Positions 25,584-36,447 of a DNA stretch of 64,000 nt are shown here, piece by piece. The notes under the pieces were generated by a model. It was given only the letters and a program-made list of their open reading frames with translations. It did no database searches and had not been told where the DNA came from. The stretch is taken from the NCBI GenBank assembly GCA_902761825.1, contig CACWLY010000006.1:1-64000 (forward strand). The letters are read 5' to 3'. How positions within the stretch are numbered: the first letter of the stretch is position 1; each line of letters begins with the position of its first letter. This DNA is from an uncultured Eubacteriales bacterium. Its GTDB lineage: Bacteria; Bacillota; Clostridia; Christensenellales; Aristaeellaceae. The position numbers and the translations under genes are program-made.

Positions 25584-27805
25584 TGTACGCCCAGGTCATC
25601 GTGGATATTGCCCACGAATCGGTGGATCGCGTGTTCACCTACCGCGTGCCGGAGGGCATGACGCTGCAGGCGGGCATGCGCGTGCGCGTTCCCTTCGGCC
25701 CCCGGCAGAAGGAAGGCTGCGTGCTGGGCTTTTCCGATCAGGCCGATCTGGAAGAGAGTAAAATCAAATCGGTCATCGCGCCGCTGGAGGATTACCCGGC
25801 GCTTCTTCCGCACATGCTGGAGCTGGCGCGGGAGATCGCGCATAATACCCACTGTCCGCTGGCCGAAGCCCTGCGGCTGATGCTCCCCGCCGAAATGCGC
25901 GGCGGCCGCGTCCGGGTAAAGACCGAGACCGTAGCGCGGCTGACCGTGTCCGGCCCGGCCCTCGAAGACGCGCTCGCCGGGTGCAGGAACGCCCGCAGGC
26001 GCAGGCTGCTGCTGGAGCTGCTGTCCGACGGCGAACAGCCCGTCGCGGAACTGAACAAACTGGTCAAGGATGCGCGTACAGGGCTGAACGACCTGTGCAA
26101 GCGCGGATACGCGGAGCTCTTTGAACGCGAAATACTGCGTTCCCCCTATCCCGATACGCTTCCACAGGCGCCCGATCCCGTGTTGACGGAGGAGCAGCGG
26201 CAGGTTCTTGCCGATCTGCTTCCCGCCGTGACGCGGGGAAAAGGCGCTTTTCTGCTGCACGGGGTCACCGGCTCGGGCAAGAGCGAGGTGTTCATCCGCG
26301 CGGTGCGCCAATGCCTGAAGCAGGGGAAGGGCGCGATCGTGCTGGTGCCCGAGATCGTCCTGACGCCGCAGATGGTCACGTGGTTCCGCGCGCGCTTCGG
26401 CGACGTGGCCGCCGTGCTGCATTCCCGCCTGTCCGCGGGCGAACGGTTTGACGAATGGCGGCGCATCCGCCTGGGCCACGCCCGGGTGGTGATCGGCGCG
26501 CGTTCGGCGGTGTTCGCGCCGGTGGACGGCCTGGGGCTGATCGTCTGCGACGAAGAGCATGAGAGCAGCTACCAGAGCGAGCATTTTCCCCAGTACGACG
26601 CCCGGCAGATCGCCGAAAGCCGCTGCAAGCGGGAGAACGCGGCCCTGGTGCTGGCCAGCGCCACGCCGTCCATCCTGTCCTTCGCCCGCATGGAGCGCGG
26701 CGATTTTACCCTGCTGGAAATGCGCAGCCGGGTGCACCACCGCCCGCTTCCGCAGGTCACCGTGGTTGATATGCGGGAAGAACTGCGGCTGGGCAACAAG
26801 GACGTGTTTTCCGGCGAGCTGACAAGCCGGCTGGACGAATGCATCCGCGCGGGCCGTCAGGCCATGCTGTTCATCAACCGCCGCGGCTACGCGCAGTTTG
26901 TCAACTGCCGGGCCTGCGGGGAGGCCATCCGCTGCCCCAACTGCGATGTGAGCATGACCTATCACGAGGTCGACCGCAGCCTTCACTGCCACTGGTGCGG
27001 CCACGTGACGCCGATGCCGGCGGCCTGCCCGAACTGCGGCAGCGCCTATATCCGGACGTGCGGCGTGGGCACGCAGCGCGTGGAGCAGGAGGTGCGCAGG
27101 CGCTGGCCCGATACCGGCGTCATCCGCATGGACGTGGATACAACGGGCGATAAAAACGCCTATATGCGGCTGCTGTCGGCTTTCCGCGCGCGCGAAGCCC
27201 AGGTGCTTGTCGGCACGCAGATGATCGCCAAGGGCCTGGATTTTCCCGAGGTCACGCTGGTCGGCGCCGTGCTGGCCGATACGTCGCTGAACATGCCGGA
27301 TTACCGCGCGCCGGAGCGCACCTTTCAGCTGCTTACGCAGGTGGCCGGACGCGCGGGGCGCGCCGAGCATCCCGGCCAGGTGGTCATACAGACCTACATG
27401 CCGGAGCATTACGCCATCCGCGCCGCCGCGGCCCAGGATTACCGCTCGTTCTATCATATGGAGTTCGACCGCCGGAAGCGCGATCTGTACCCGCCCTTCA
27501 CCATGATGGCGCGGCTGCTGTGCACCGCCCGGGACATGGAAACGGCAGAGGGCGTCAGCATCGAGCTGCTGGAGGAAATGCGAAGGTTCGTGAAGGAAAC
27601 GCCAAGTCTTCAGCGCCGCGTGCTGTTCATGCGTCAGGACGACGCGCCGCTGGCGCATCTGCGCGGGTATTACCGGGCGCAGGTGCTGGTCAAGCTGCTG
27701 GAGCATCCCGACAGCCGCGCGGCGGTGGAATATATGCAGGCGCTTTCCGGCCGGGAATGGCCCTGCGACGTAGTGCTGGAAATCAATCCCGCCTCAATGG
27801 CGTAG
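25580..27805 (+). CDS. priA: Primosomal replication restart helicase PriA
   Basis: The 741-residue protein reloads the replication machinery at stalled forks. Seen in order: the N-terminal DNA-binding region, Walker [11 protein letters not shown] (near 230), DEEH box, a paired zinc-binding region (CRACG, CPNC, CHWCG, CPNCG, residues about 450-490), and the C-terminal helicase motifs [12 protein letters not shown] and QVAGRAGR. The ATG overlaps the coaBC stop (ATGA). A second ATG is the next codon but one base-frame equivalent, so the start could be one residue later. Confidence 0.95.
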   Translation: MMYAQVIVDIAHESVDRVFTYRVPEGMTLQAGMRVRVPFGPRQKEGCVLGFSDQADLEESKIKSVIAPLEDYPALLPHMLELAREIAHNTHCPLAEALRLMLPAEMRGGRVRVKTETVARLTVSGPALEDALAGCRNARRRRLLLELLSDGEQPVAELNKLVKDARTGLNDLCKRGYAELFEREILRSPYPDTLPQAPDPVLTEEQRQVLADLLPAVTRGKGAFLLHGVTGSGKSEVFIRAVRQCLKQGKGAIVLVPEIVLTPQMVTWFRARFGDVAAVLHSRLSAGERFDEWRRIRLGHARVVIGARSAVFAPVDGLGLIVCDEEHESSYQSEHFPQYDARQIAESRCKRENAALVLASATPSILSFARMERGDFTLLEMRSRVHHRPLPQVTVVDMREELRLGNKDVFSGELTSRLDECIRAGRQAMLFINRRGYAQFVNCRACGEAIRCPNCDVSMTYHEVDRSLHCHWCGHVTPMPAACPNCGSAYIRTCGVGTQRVEQEVRRRWPDTGVIRMDVDTTGDKNAYMRLLSAFRAREAQVLVGTQMIAKGLDFPEVTLVGAVLADTSLNMPDYRAPERTFQLLTQVAGRAGRAEHPGQVVIQTYMPEHYAIRAAAAQDYRSFYHMEFDRRKRDLYPPFTMMARLLCTARDMETAEGVSIELLEEMRRFVKETPSLQRRVLFMRQDDAPLAHLRGYYRAQVLVKLLEHPDSRAAVEYMQALSGREWPCDVVLEINPASMA

Positions 27806-27818
27806 AAGGAGAGAAAAA

Positions 27819-28298
27819 ATGGCTGTAAAGGAAATTCTCAAGTTCGGCAACGAAACGCTGCGCAAGACCTGCCACCCTGTGCAGAAGTTCAATATCCGCC
27901 TGTGGCTGCTGCTGCGCGATCTGGCCGACACCATGTACGACGCCGAGGGCGTCGGCCTGGCCGCTCCGCAGGTCGGCATCCTGCGGCGGGTGGTTGTGAT
28001 CGACGTGCAGGACGACCGCGGGCTGATCGAACTGGTCAATCCCGAGATCATCGCCGCCGAGGGCGAGCAGGGCGGTCCCGAAGGATGCCTGAGCAAGCCT
28101 GGAAGGCAGGGCTACGTGGTGCGGCCCAATAAGGTCACCGTCCGCGCGCAGGACCGGCACGGCAAGTTTTTTGAAATCACCGGCGAAGGGCTTCTGGCCC
28201 GGGCTTTCTGCCACGAGATCGACCATCTGGACGGCAAATTGTACATCGACGTCGAGGATCACGAAATCAAAGAGGACGAGGAGGAACCCCGGGAATGA
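27819..28298 (+). CDS. def: Peptide deformylase
   Basis: This 159-residue metalloenzyme removes the formyl group from new proteins. Its three motifs are present: [15 protein letters not shown] with the metal-binding cysteine, and HEIDHLDG. The size fits a type-1 enzyme. GGAGAG precedes the start. It overlaps fmt by 4 bases, which fits the paired roles of the two genes. Confidence 0.95.
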   Translation: MAVKEILKFGNETLRKTCHPVQKFNIRLWLLLRDLADTMYDAEGVGLAAPQVGILRRVVVIDVQDDRGLIELVNPEIIAAEGEQGGPEGCLSKPGRQGYVVRPNKVTVRAQDRHGKFFEITGEGLLARAFCHEIDHLDGKLYIDVEDHEIKEDEEEPRE

Positions 28299-29239
28299 GC
28301 CTGCGCGTGGTATTTATGGGAACGCCCGATTACGGAGTGCCTTCCCTGGAGGCGCTGATCGCCGCCGGGTATGACGTCGCCGGCGTATTCTGCCAGCCCG
28401 ACAAGCCCAGCGGACGGGGCAAAAAGATCGCTTTCTGCCCGGTCAAGCAGTGCGCCGTCGCGCACGGGATTCCCGTTTTCCAGCCGGTGAAAACCCGCGT
28501 GGACGGCGTGGAGCCCCTGCGGAAGCTGGCCCCCGATCTTTGCGTCACGGCGGCCTTCGGCCATATCCTCAGCCAGGAAGTGCTGGATATCCCGCGGCTG
28601 GGCACGGTCAACGTGCACGCTTCGCTCCTGCCCGCGTACCGGGGCAGCGCGCCGGTGAACTGGGCGCTGATCAACGGCGAAATGGTGACCGGCGTAACCA
28701 CCATGATGACCGATAAGGGCATGGATACCGGCGATATCCTGATGCAGAGGGAGGTCGCGGTGGAGCCCGGCGAAAACGCCGGCGCGCTGGTGGACAGGCT
28801 GGCCCGCATGGGGGCGGAATTGCTGATCGAAACGCTGCGCGCGATCGAAAACGGCGATTGTCCCCGCAGAAAACAGGATGAAGCCCTGGCAAGCTATTAT
28901 CCGCTGCTCAAAAAGGAAATGAGCCGCATGGACTTTACGAAGACGGCGAAGCAGCTCTGCGATTTTGTGCGGGGCATGAACCCCTGGCCCGGCGCGTATG
29001 CCGGAGCGTATAAGGTGCTCGAAGCCCGCGCGGAGGACTGGAACGGAAACGAGGCCCCGGGCGCCGTCCTCCGGGCCGATCCCAAAGCGGGCCTTTGGAT
29101 CCGGGCGGGGGAAGGCGCGCTGAACGTCCTGCGCATGCAGGCGGCGGGCGGCAAGCCCATGGATGCCCGCGATTACCTGCGGGGACACCAGATAGAGACG
29201 GGCGCGCGTATCGCGCCGGAGGAGACCGATGCAGAATAA
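28295..29239 (+). CDS. fmt: Methionyl-tRNA formyltransferase
   Basis: The 314-residue enzyme transfers a formyl group from 10-formyl-THF to initiator Met-tRNA. Visible features are [14 protein letters not shown] near the start, the catalytic region [19 protein letters not shown], and a C-terminal OB-fold domain from about residue 205. It begins inside the def stop (ATGA) and its end overlaps rsmB by 11 bases. Confidence 0.95.
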   Translation: MSLRVVFMGTPDYGVPSLEALIAAGYDVAGVFCQPDKPSGRGKKIAFCPVKQCAVAHGIPVFQPVKTRVDGVEPLRKLAPDLCVTAAFGHILSQEVLDIPRLGTVNVHASLLPAYRGSAPVNWALINGEMVTGVTTMMTDKGMDTGDILMQREVAVEPGENAGALVDRLARMGAELLIETLRAIENGDCPRRKQDEALASYYPLLKKEMSRMDFTKTAKQLCDFVRGMNPWPGAYAGAYKVLEARAEDWNGNEAPGAVLRADPKAGLWIRAGEGALNVLRMQAAGGKPMDARDYLRGHQIETGARIAPEETDAE

Positions 29240-30659
29240 ACCGCGGAACGGCCGTCCGGGAACAGGCCGCCCCAATCCCGGAACCCCCATGCGCACGGGC
29301 CGCCCCTACGGACGCCCCGAGGCCCGCAGCAACGCCAATCCCCGGCTGGTGGCGGTAAACGTGCTGAACGACGTTTTGCAGAAGGAAGCCTACGCCGCCA
29401 TGTCGCTCGACGACCGGCTCAGCGGCGTCAATCTGAACCAGCTCGATCGCAGGCTGTGCGCCAGCATCGTATACCGCACGCTGGAAAACCTGTATTATCT
29501 GGATTTTGCCCTGTCGGGCTTCCTGCGGGACGCCGACGCCCTGGACATGACCGTTCGCAACATCCTGCGCACCGGCGCGTGCCAGATCCTGCTGCACGAC
29601 CGGGTGCCCAACAGCGCGGCGGTGAACGAGGCCGTGAAGCTGACCCGCGAACTGCGGCTGGACGGCTTTTCGGGCATGGTCAACGCCGTGCTGCGCCGCC
29701 TGGCCGAGCACAGCGCGGAAATCGAATGGCCGGAGGAAAACGAGGGAGCCAGATACCTGTCGGTCATGTATTCCATGCCCGAATGGCTGGCCCAGCGCCT
29801 GATCGACGATTACGGCGCGGAGGAAGCCCGGCGCATCGCGTCCTTCCGCACGGAAAAGCACGCGATCACGCTGCGCCCCACCTACGGCCGCGAGAAGGAA
29901 TTTTCCGAGCGGATCGGCAAAAAGGTATGGGAAACCGAGCCCGCCGTATTCCCCGGCGCGCTGCGGGTATACGGCGCGATGCAGATCGCCCGGGACAGCG
30001 ATTATCTGGGCGGCCTGTTCAGCATCCAGGGCGAGGGCAGCATGGTAGCCGCGGCGGCGATGGACGTGCGCCGCGGAATGAACGTGCTGGACTGCTGCGC
30101 CGCGCCCGGCGGCAAGACGGCCTTCATCGCCGAGCGCATGGAGGGCACGGGCCGTGTGTACGCCTGGGATCTGCACAGCCATCGGGTGGAGCTGATCCGC
30201 GCGATGACCCGCCGCCTGCGCCTGGAAAACGTGCGCATGGCCGCGCGCGACGCCGCCGATTACCGGGAGGAAATGGCGGAGAGCATGGACGCCGTGCTGC
30301 TCGACGCGCCCTGCAGCGGCCTGGGCGTCATGGACGACAAGCCTGACGTCAAGTATCGCCCGACGCCCGAGAGCGTTGCGGCGCTGTGCGAAACGCAGAA
30401 GAAGCTGTTGGACGTCTGCTGCCGCTATGTGAAGCGCGGCGGAACGCTGGTGTATTCCACCTGCAGCATGCTCAAGGACGAAAACGAGCGGCAGATCGCG
30501 CTTTTCCTCAGAGAGCATCCCGATTTTCACATCGACGCGCTGCCGGAGGAGATCCCCGCTTCCCTGCGCGCCCAGGCCGGAGCGTTCGGCCTGCAGCTGC
30601 TGCCGCACCGCGACGGGGTGGAAGGCTTCTTTGTGGCGCGCATGAAGCGCGAAGGATAA
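29229..30659 (+). CDS. rsmB: 16S rRNA m5C967 methyltransferase RsmB
   Basis: The 476-residue protein has a Gly/Pro/Arg-rich N-terminal extension (about 35 residues) that is probably disordered, then a NusB-like domain and a SAM methyltransferase domain. The latter shows DCCAAPGGKTAFIAERM, DAPCSGLGVMDDKPDVKY and the second catalytic cysteine in STCSML. It modifies C967 of 16S rRNA. It is embedded in the def-fmt-rsmB-rlmN run. Confidence 0.93.
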   Translation: MQNKPRNGRPGTGRPNPGTPMRTGRPYGRPEARSNANPRLVAVNVLNDVLQKEAYAAMSLDDRLSGVNLNQLDRRLCASIVYRTLENLYYLDFALSGFLRDADALDMTVRNILRTGACQILLHDRVPNSAAVNEAVKLTRELRLDGFSGMVNAVLRRLAEHSAEIEWPEENEGARYLSVMYSMPEWLAQRLIDDYGAEEARRIASFRTEKHAITLRPTYGREKEFSERIGKKVWETEPAVFPGALRVYGAMQIARDSDYLGGLFSIQGEGSMVAAAAMDVRRGMNVLDCCAAPGGKTAFIAERMEGTGRVYAWDLHSHRVELIRAMTRRLRLENVRMAARDAADYREEMAESMDAVLLDAPCSGLGVMDDKPDVKYRPTPESVAALCETQKKLLDVCCRYVKRGGTLVYSTCSMLKDENERQIALFLREHPDFHIDALPEEIPASLRAQAGAFGLQLLPHRDGVEGFFVARMKREG

Positions 30660-30662
30660 GCC

Positions 30663-31694
30663 ATGGAAAAAAAGCAACTGCTGGGCCTTTTCCCGGAGGA
30701 GCTGGCCGAAGAGCTGACGGAATACGCTCTGCCCGCATTCCGCGTCAGACAGATCTTTCAGTGGCTGCATCGCGGCGCGGGCTTTGACGGCATGACCAAC
30801 CTGCCCAAGGCGCTCAGGGAACAGCTGAAGGAGCGCTACGTCGATCAGCCGGTGAGCATTCTGGAAAAGAAGGTATCGCGGCTGGACGGCACGGTGAAAA
30901 TGCTGTACGCGCTGCCGGACGGCAACTGCATCGAGGGCGTGCTGATGCGTTATCACCACGGCTACACGCTGTGCGTGTCCACGCAGGTGGGCTGCCGCAT
31001 GGGCTGCGTATTCTGCGCGAGCACGCTGAACGGCTGCGTGCGCAACCTTACCGCCGCAGAGATCCTGGGGCAGGTGCACGCGGCCAATACGCTGACCGAC
31101 GGCGAGCGCGTGAGCAATATCGTGCTGATGGGCAGCGGCGAGCCGCTGGATAATTACGATAACGTGTGCCGTTTTCTGCGGCTGGTGAGCCATCCGGAGG
31201 GGCTGAACATCGGGCTCAGGCATATCAGCCTGTCCACCTGCGGCCTTGCGCCCCGGATGCGGCGGTTTGCCGAGGAAGGGCTGCCGGTGACGCTGTCGCT
31301 GTCGCTGCACGCGCCCAACGACGCCCTGCGGCGGCGCATGATGCCTGTGGCGAACGTGTACAAAATGGAAGAGGTGCTGGACGCCTGCCGCTATTATATC
31401 GAAAAAACCGGCCGCCGGGTGATCTTTGAGTATGCGCTCAACGAGATCAATTCCGCGCCGGAGCACGCGGCCGAGCTGGCGGCCAGGCTGCGCGGCATGC
31501 AATGCCATGTCAACGTGATCCCCCTGAACGCCGTGGAGGGTAAATCGCTGCGCGGCGCCGATGAAGCGGCCATCGTGCGCTTCATGCAGGAGCTCGAAAA
31601 ACGGCACATATCGGTGACCCGCCGCCGCGAGATGGGGGACGACATCGACGGCGCCTGCGGACAGCTTCGCAGGCATTATCTGGAGGAACAATGA
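30663..31694 (+). CDS. rlmN: Dual-specificity 23S rRNA/tRNA adenine C2 methyltransferase RlmN
   Basis: This 343-residue radical-SAM enzyme methylates A2503 of 23S rRNA and A37 of some tRNAs. The iron-sulfur motif CRMGCVFC (near residue 114) and the conserved VLMGSGEPLDNYDNV are present. The C-terminal EMGDDIDGACGQLR contains the catalytic Cys. The start is 3 bases after rsmB, and its end overlaps the phosphatase gene by 4 bases. Confidence 0.95.
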   Translation: MEKKQLLGLFPEELAEELTEYALPAFRVRQIFQWLHRGAGFDGMTNLPKALREQLKERYVDQPVSILEKKVSRLDGTVKMLYALPDGNCIEGVLMRYHHGYTLCVSTQVGCRMGCVFCASTLNGCVRNLTAAEILGQVHAANTLTDGERVSNIVLMGSGEPLDNYDNVCRFLRLVSHPEGLNIGLRHISLSTCGLAPRMRRFAEEGLPVTLSLSLHAPNDALRRRMMPVANVYKMEEVLDACRYYIEKTGRRVIFEYALNEINSAPEHAAELAARLRGMQCHVNVIPLNAVEGKSLRGADEAAIVRFMQELEKRHISVTRRREMGDDIDGACGQLRRHYLEEQ

Positions 31695-32395
31695 AAGCGT
31701 ACTGGAAATCGCATGTGGGTCTTGTGCGGGAGAAAAACGAGGATTCCGTGCTGGTGGATGAAAGCCGGGGAATCTATATCCTGGCCGACGGCATGGGCGG
31801 GCACAGGGGCGGCGAGGTCGCGAGCCGGCTTGCCGCGTCCACGCTGCTGGAAGCCCTGGCCGATCAGACGCCCTCGCTGGAGCTTTTGCAGAAGGGCTTT
31901 CATCAGGCCAACGACGCGGTGTACCGCCGGCAGCTGGAGGACAGCGCCGTTTCCGGAATGGGCACCACGATGACGGCCCTGTGGAGCGGGGACGAGCATA
32001 TCCTGCTGGGGCACGTGGGGGACAGCCGCGCCTACCTGTATATGAACGGACGGCTTCGCCAGATCAGCGAGGATCATTCGGTGGTGGGCGATATGCTGCG
32101 CGCGGGCGCGATCACGGAGGAAGAGGCTTTCCATCATCCCTACCGCAACGTGATTACCCGCGCGGTGGGCACCGATGATACCGTGCGCGTTGATACCGTG
32201 CGCGTCCTCAAAAGTCCCGGCTCGCGCTGGCTGCTGTGCTCGGACGGCCTGACCGATCTTGTGCGCGACGGTGAAATCGCCGATACGCTGGCCGAGCTTG
32301 ACGGCAAAGAAGCGGTCGACCGCCTGGTCGAGCTTGCGCTGCTGAACGGCGGCAAGGACAACGTCAGCGTTCTGCTGCTGGAGGTGGACGCATGA
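31691..32395 (+). CDS. stp: PP2C-family protein serine/threonine phosphatase
   Basis: The 234-residue protein has all PP2C metal-binding motifs: NEDS near residue 18, ADGMGGH, GDSRAYL, SDGLTDLV and KDNVSVLL. It is cytoplasmic. Its 4-base overlap with the kinase gene downstream shows the pair is co-expressed. In Firmicutes this phosphatase reverses PrkC-type phosphorylation in control of growth and cell-wall synthesis. Confidence 0.93.
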   Translation: MKAYWKSHVGLVREKNEDSVLVDESRGIYILADGMGGHRGGEVASRLAASTLLEALADQTPSLELLQKGFHQANDAVYRRQLEDSAVSGMGTTMTALWSGDEHILLGHVGDSRAYLYMNGRLRQISEDHSVVGDMLRAGAITEEEAFHHPYRNVITRAVGTDDTVRVDTVRVLKSPGSRWLLCSDGLTDLVRDGEIADTLAELDGKEAVDRLVELALLNGGKDNVSVLLLEVDA

Positions 32396-34053
32396 TCGGG
32401 CGTGTGTTTGCCGAACGCTATCGGCTGGAGGAGTTCATCGGCAAGGGCGGCATGGCGCTTGTTTTCCGCGCGACCGACCTGCGCACGGGGCATAACGTGG
32501 CCGTCAAGGTGCTCAGGCCCGAGTTCAACAACGACGAGGAGTTCCTTGAGCGGTTCCGCCGGGAAGCCCTGGCCGCCAGCAAGATGAGCCATCACAATAT
32601 CGTCAATCTGCTGGACGTGGGCGAGGAGGACGGCTACCGCTACCTCGTTATCGAGTATATGCGGGGCAGGACGCTCAAGGATATCATACAGGAAAAAGGA
32701 CGCCTGCCCGAGCCCGTGGCGGGGCAGATCGCGATCCGCATCCTTTCCGCCCTGCAGCACGCCCACGATAACGGCATTATCCATCGGGATATCAAGCCGC
32801 AGAACGTGCTGGTCAACGCCGAGGGCCTGGTCAAGGTGGCCGATTTCGGCATCGCCCGCGTGGCCGGAAGCAATACGCTGACCAAGGGCGACAACGTGAT
32901 GGGCTCGGTGCATTATTTTTCGCCCGAGCAGGCGCGGGGTGACGACGTGACCGCGGCCAGCGATATTTACAGCGTGGGCGTGGTCATGTATGAAATGCTT
33001 ACCGGAAAGGTGCCGTTCGACGGGGATACGCCGGTCAGCATCGCTTTGCAGCATATTTCCGCGCCGCCCGTGCCGCCCAGCCAGATCGCGGACGGCATAT
33101 CGCCCGCCATGGAGCAGGTGGTGCTGACCGCCATGAGCAAGGATATGCGCAGCCGCTACCATGACGCCGCCGATATGGCGCGCGCCATCCGCAGCGCGAT
33201 GCAGAATCCGCAGCTCTCCGAAATGGCGACATCGCCCGTGACCGCGCTGCAGGAGCAGGTGCGCCTGCAGACCGAGGTGACCGACCGCATGAAGCGGCAG
33301 CGCCGCAGGAAAAAACGGAGAGAGGCGCTCATGATCCTTGCGCTGACCGTGCTCGTGCTTGCCGCGCTGACGTACGGCGGGGTACAGATCGCGGGCAGGA
33401 TCATGAACAGCACCGAAGCGCCGTTCCTGATCGGCGAAATCGAAGAAAACGCGATCAGGATCGGACAGGAAAAAGGGCTTATAGTGGATGTCGTTCGCCA
33501 AAGCGACAGCAATACGCCCGCCGGAGTGGTGATGCTCCAGTCAAAAGAGTACCAATATCCGATGAAACGTGGGGAACATATCGTTGTGTTTGTCAGCACC
33601 GGGCCCGAGGAGCAGCGCGTTCCCGAAATGACGGGCAAGCTGCTTGCGTCCGCGCGGACCGAGGCTGAAAAATACGGGTTTACCGTGGTGGTGACCCAGC
33701 GCGTGGATTCGGACCAGCCGCTTGGCACCGTGCTGACGCAGGATCCCGCCGCCGGAAACCTGGAATCCGCCAACCGCATCATTCAGGTGACGGTCAGCGG
33801 CAGCCTGGACGTGCCGCGCTTCGTCGATCTTACCCGCGCGCAGGCGCTGACCTTGGCGCGGGAAACCGGGTTCAACGACGTGCAGATCGTGGAGCACGCG
33901 ACGCAGGATGTGATGAAGATTGACCGCGTGGCCGATCAGGTGCCCAAGGAGGGCGAGCGCGTGCTGGAGGATACCCAGATCACGCTGGCCGTTTACGTAT
34001 CGCCGGACGGAAGCTCCGAAACCGTGCCGTCGGCGGAAAATGACGCCTCGTAA
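32392..34053 (+). CDS. prkC: PASTA-domain serine/threonine kinase
   Basis: The 553-residue membrane kinase has a cytoplasmic catalytic domain (GKGGMALVF, the ATP-binding Lys in VAVKVL, HRDIKPQN, DFGIAR). A basic linker (RRRKKRR, near 305) leads to a single transmembrane helix (about 314-335). Three extracellular PASTA domains follow (from about 340, 410 and 475). PASTA domains sense muropeptides or lipid II. A Ser/Glu-rich tail ends the protein. It is coupled to stp upstream and followed 15 bases later by rsgA. Confidence 0.94.
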   Translation: MIGRVFAERYRLEEFIGKGGMALVFRATDLRTGHNVAVKVLRPEFNNDEEFLERFRREALAASKMSHHNIVNLLDVGEEDGYRYLVIEYMRGRTLKDIIQEKGRLPEPVAGQIAIRILSALQHAHDNGIIHRDIKPQNVLVNAEGLVKVADFGIARVAGSNTLTKGDNVMGSVHYFSPEQARGDDVTAASDIYSVGVVMYEMLTGKVPFDGDTPVSIALQHISAPPVPPSQIADGISPAMEQVVLTAMSKDMRSRYHDAADMARAIRSAMQNPQLSEMATSPVTALQEQVRLQTEVTDRMKRQRRRKKRREALMILALTVLVLAALTYGGVQIAGRIMNSTEAPFLIGEIEENAIRIGQEKGLIVDVVRQSDSNTPAGVVMLQSKEYQYPMKRGEHIVVFVSTGPEEQRVPEMTGKLLASARTEAEKYGFTVVVTQRVDSDQPLGTVLTQDPAAGNLESANRIIQVTVSGSLDVPRFVDLTRAQALTLARETGFNDVQIVEHATQDVMKIDRVADQVPKEGERVLEDTQITLAVYVSPDGSSETVPSAENDAS

Positions 34054-34068
34054 AGGATAAGCAGCGAC

Positions 34069-34944
34069 ATGACGGAAGGACAGATCATAGAAGGCCGCGG
34101 CGGGCTGTATACCGTTTGCGACGCGGAACGGAATACGTACGTTCTGCGGGCAAAAAAGAAGTTCCGGCGGGAACGCGTGACGCCTTTGGTGGGGGACCGC
34201 GTCGTCTTTACGCCCGGCGAAGGCGAGGAACACGGCTGGCTGGAGGAAATATTGCCCCGCAGCAGCGAATGCCTGCGCCCGCCGGTCGCCAATATCACGC
34301 TGCTGGCGGTGGTGATCGCCGCCGCGCCCGCGCCGGACTGGCTGCTGGTGGATAAACTGCTGCTCGGCGCGAGAATGCAGGGAATGAAAACGCTGCTGGC
34401 GGTCAATAAAAGCGATCTGGACGAGGCCGCCGCGGAGGCCGCGAAACGCGATTACGCAAAGGCCGGTCTGCCGGTGATGCGCGTGAGCGCGATGAAAAAG
34501 GAAGGGCTGTCCGATCTTCGCCGGATGCTGCGCGGCGAAACGGTCTGCTTCGCGGGGCAGTCCGGCGTTGGAAAGAGCACGCTGATCAACGCGCTCTTCG
34601 ATCTGCAGCTGCAGACCGGTGAAATCAGCCGGATCGAGCGCGGCAGGCATACCACCCGGCATGCCAGCCTGATCACGTGCGGCGATTTCCGGGTCATGGA
34701 TACGCCGGGCTTCAGCCTGCTGGAGTTTGATCAGGTGATGGATCCGGTGGAGCTGATGGCGTATTATCCGGAGTTTGTCCCTTACGCGGGACAATGCAGG
34801 TTTCAGCCCTGCTATCACGGCAGCGAACCGGGCTGCGCCGTGCAGCAGGCGATGAAAAACGGAGAGATCAGCGAAGCGCGGCTCACGCGCTATCGCGAAT
34901 TGCTGGACAAAGCCCGGCAGCTGTGGAGAGAGCGTTATGATTAA
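34069..34944 (+). CDS. rsgA: Small-subunit ribosome biogenesis GTPase RsgA
   Basis: The 291-residue circularly permuted GTPase tests late 30S assembly. An N-terminal OB fold comes first. G4 (NKSDL) precedes the P-loop GQSGVGKSTLINAL, as expected for the permuted family. The C-terminal zinc motif C..QPCYHGSEPGC is complete. It overlaps rpe by 8 bases. Confidence 0.94.
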   Translation: MTEGQIIEGRGGLYTVCDAERNTYVLRAKKKFRRERVTPLVGDRVVFTPGEGEEHGWLEEILPRSSECLRPPVANITLLAVVIAAAPAPDWLLVDKLLLGARMQGMKTLLAVNKSDLDEAAAEAAKRDYAKAGLPVMRVSAMKKEGLSDLRRMLRGETVCFAGQSGVGKSTLINALFDLQLQTGEISRIERGRHTTRHASLITCGDFRVMDTPGFSLLEFDQVMDPVELMAYYPEFVPYAGQCRFQPCYHGSEPGCAVQQAMKNGEISEARLTRYRELLDKARQLWRERYD

Positions 34945-35587
34945 GGTTTATCCGTCCGTACTGGCAGCCGATATGCTGCGCATGGGAGAAGAAATCACCC
35001 GCATGCTGGAGGCCGGGGCAGACGGCCTGCATGTGGATATCATGGACGCGCACTTTGTGCCCAACCTGTCCTATTCGCCCGCGCTGGTCAGGGCGATCGG
35101 CAGGCGTTTTCCCGGAGTCTGGCAGGATGTGCATCTGATGATGGATAATCCAGACCGGTATATCGGCGTGTTTGCCGACGCCGGCGCTTCCGCGATCACC
35201 GTTCACGCGGAAATAGACCGGGATATCGCCGGAATACTCCGCGATATCCGACGCCTGGGCTGCAGGGCGGGACTCAGCGTGAAGCCCGGCACGCCGGTGG
35301 AAAGCATCGCGCCGTATATCGAAAGCTGCGATCAGGTGCTGATCATGACGGTGGAGCCCGGCTTCGGCGGACAGAAGTTCATGGCCGATATGATGCCCAA
35401 GGCCCGCTTCCTGCGAAAGAACGGGTTCAAGGCCCCGATCCTGACGGACGGGGGGATCAATGCGGACACGGCCGCGCTGTGCGCGCAGGCCGGCGTGGAT
35501 ACGCTGGTCATGGGAACGGCGCTCCTCAAGGCGGAGGATCCCGCCGCCGTGATCCGGGCATGCCGCGCGCTGGAGGATCGGATATGA
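34937..35587 (+). CDS. rpe: Ribulose-phosphate 3-epimerase
   Basis: The 216-residue TIM-barrel enzyme interconverts ribulose-5-phosphate and xylulose-5-phosphate. Metal and catalytic motifs are present: HVDIMDAHFVPN, DVHLMM, MTVEPGFGGQKF and DGGIN. It links to the xylose unit at 50-54 kb, whose product, xylulose-5-phosphate, enters the same pathway. It overlaps rsgA upstream and rsmA downstream. Confidence 0.95.
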   Translation: MIKVYPSVLAADMLRMGEEITRMLEAGADGLHVDIMDAHFVPNLSYSPALVRAIGRRFPGVWQDVHLMMDNPDRYIGVFADAGASAITVHAEIDRDIAGILRDIRRLGCRAGLSVKPGTPVESIAPYIESCDQVLIMTVEPGFGGQKFMADMMPKARFLRKNGFKAPILTDGGINADTAALCAQAGVDTLVMGTALLKAEDPAAVIRACRALEDRI

Positions 35588-36435
35588 AGCAATCCTATAA
35601 AAAAAGCCGCCCCGCGCGGCAGGAGGGCTTTCGGCACAAGCACAGCCTGGGGCAGAATTTCCTGACCGACGCGGCGCTGCTGGAAAGCCTGATCGACGAG
35701 GCGGGCGTGGGCGCGGAGGATCATATCCTGGAAATCGGGCCCGGCGGAGGGGATATGACCCGCCTGCTCAGCGGCCGGTGCAAAACGGTGACGGCGGTCG
35801 AGATCGACCGTGATCTGATCCCCATTCTGCGCGTGGTGATGGACAGGGCGGAGAATTTTACCCTGGTGGAGGGGGATATCCTGCGCGTCAACCTGCCGGA
35901 GATCATGATGGGAAAAACGCCTTTCCATGTGGTGGCGAATATTCCGTATTACCTGACGACCGATCTTATGAACCTGCTGCTCGGAAGCGATTTGCCCATC
36001 CGCTCGATCAATGTGATGGTGCAGAAGGAAGCGGCGCAGCGGGTGCTTGCGCGGCCATCCACGCCGGAATACGGCCCGCTGGCGATCAGGGCGCAGTATT
36101 ATACGTCGCCCAGGCTTGCGCGCGTCGTGGAGGCAGCCTGCTTTACGCCGCCGCCCAAGGTGGACTCGGCGTTTCTGTGCATGCCCTGGCGGGACGCGCC
36201 CGCGGTGAATGTGCGGGACGAAAGACGCTTTTTCAAAATCGTTAACGCCGCCTTTGCCCTGCGCCGTAAAACGCTTTGCAATAATCTGATCCCGGCGTTC
36301 CGGATCAGCCGGGAAGAGGCGGAAGCCTGGCTTTCCCGCGCGAACCTTCCCGCCACGATCCGCGGCGAGGCGCTCACGCTTCAGCAGTTCGCCGATCTTG
36401 CCAATGCTGAGACGGATGATCCATCCCCAATCTGA
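35584..36435 (+). CDS. rsmA: 16S rRNA dimethyladenosine transferase
   Basis: The 283-residue enzyme dimethylates A1518 and A1519 of 16S rRNA. The signatures HSLGQNFLTD, LEIGPGGGDMT and NIPYYLTT are clear. The start taken is the ATG at 35584, which overlaps the rpe stop. A longer frame from 35479 would lie inside rpe. The product has a basic N-terminal lead of about 18 residues. It is the last gene of the long plus-strand run. Confidence 0.94.
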   Translation: MKQSYKKSRPARQEGFRHKHSLGQNFLTDAALLESLIDEAGVGAEDHILEIGPGGGDMTRLLSGRCKTVTAVEIDRDLIPILRVVMDRAENFTLVEGDILRVNLPEIMMGKTPFHVVANIPYYLTTDLMNLLLGSDLPIRSINVMVQKEAAQRVLARPSTPEYGPLAIRAQYYTSPRLARVVEAACFTPPPKVDSAFLCMPWRDAPAVNVRDERRFFKIVNAAFALRRKTLCNNLIPAFRISREEAEAWLSRANLPATIRGEALTLQQFADLANAETDDPSPI

Positions 36436-36447
36436 TAAATAAGTGAA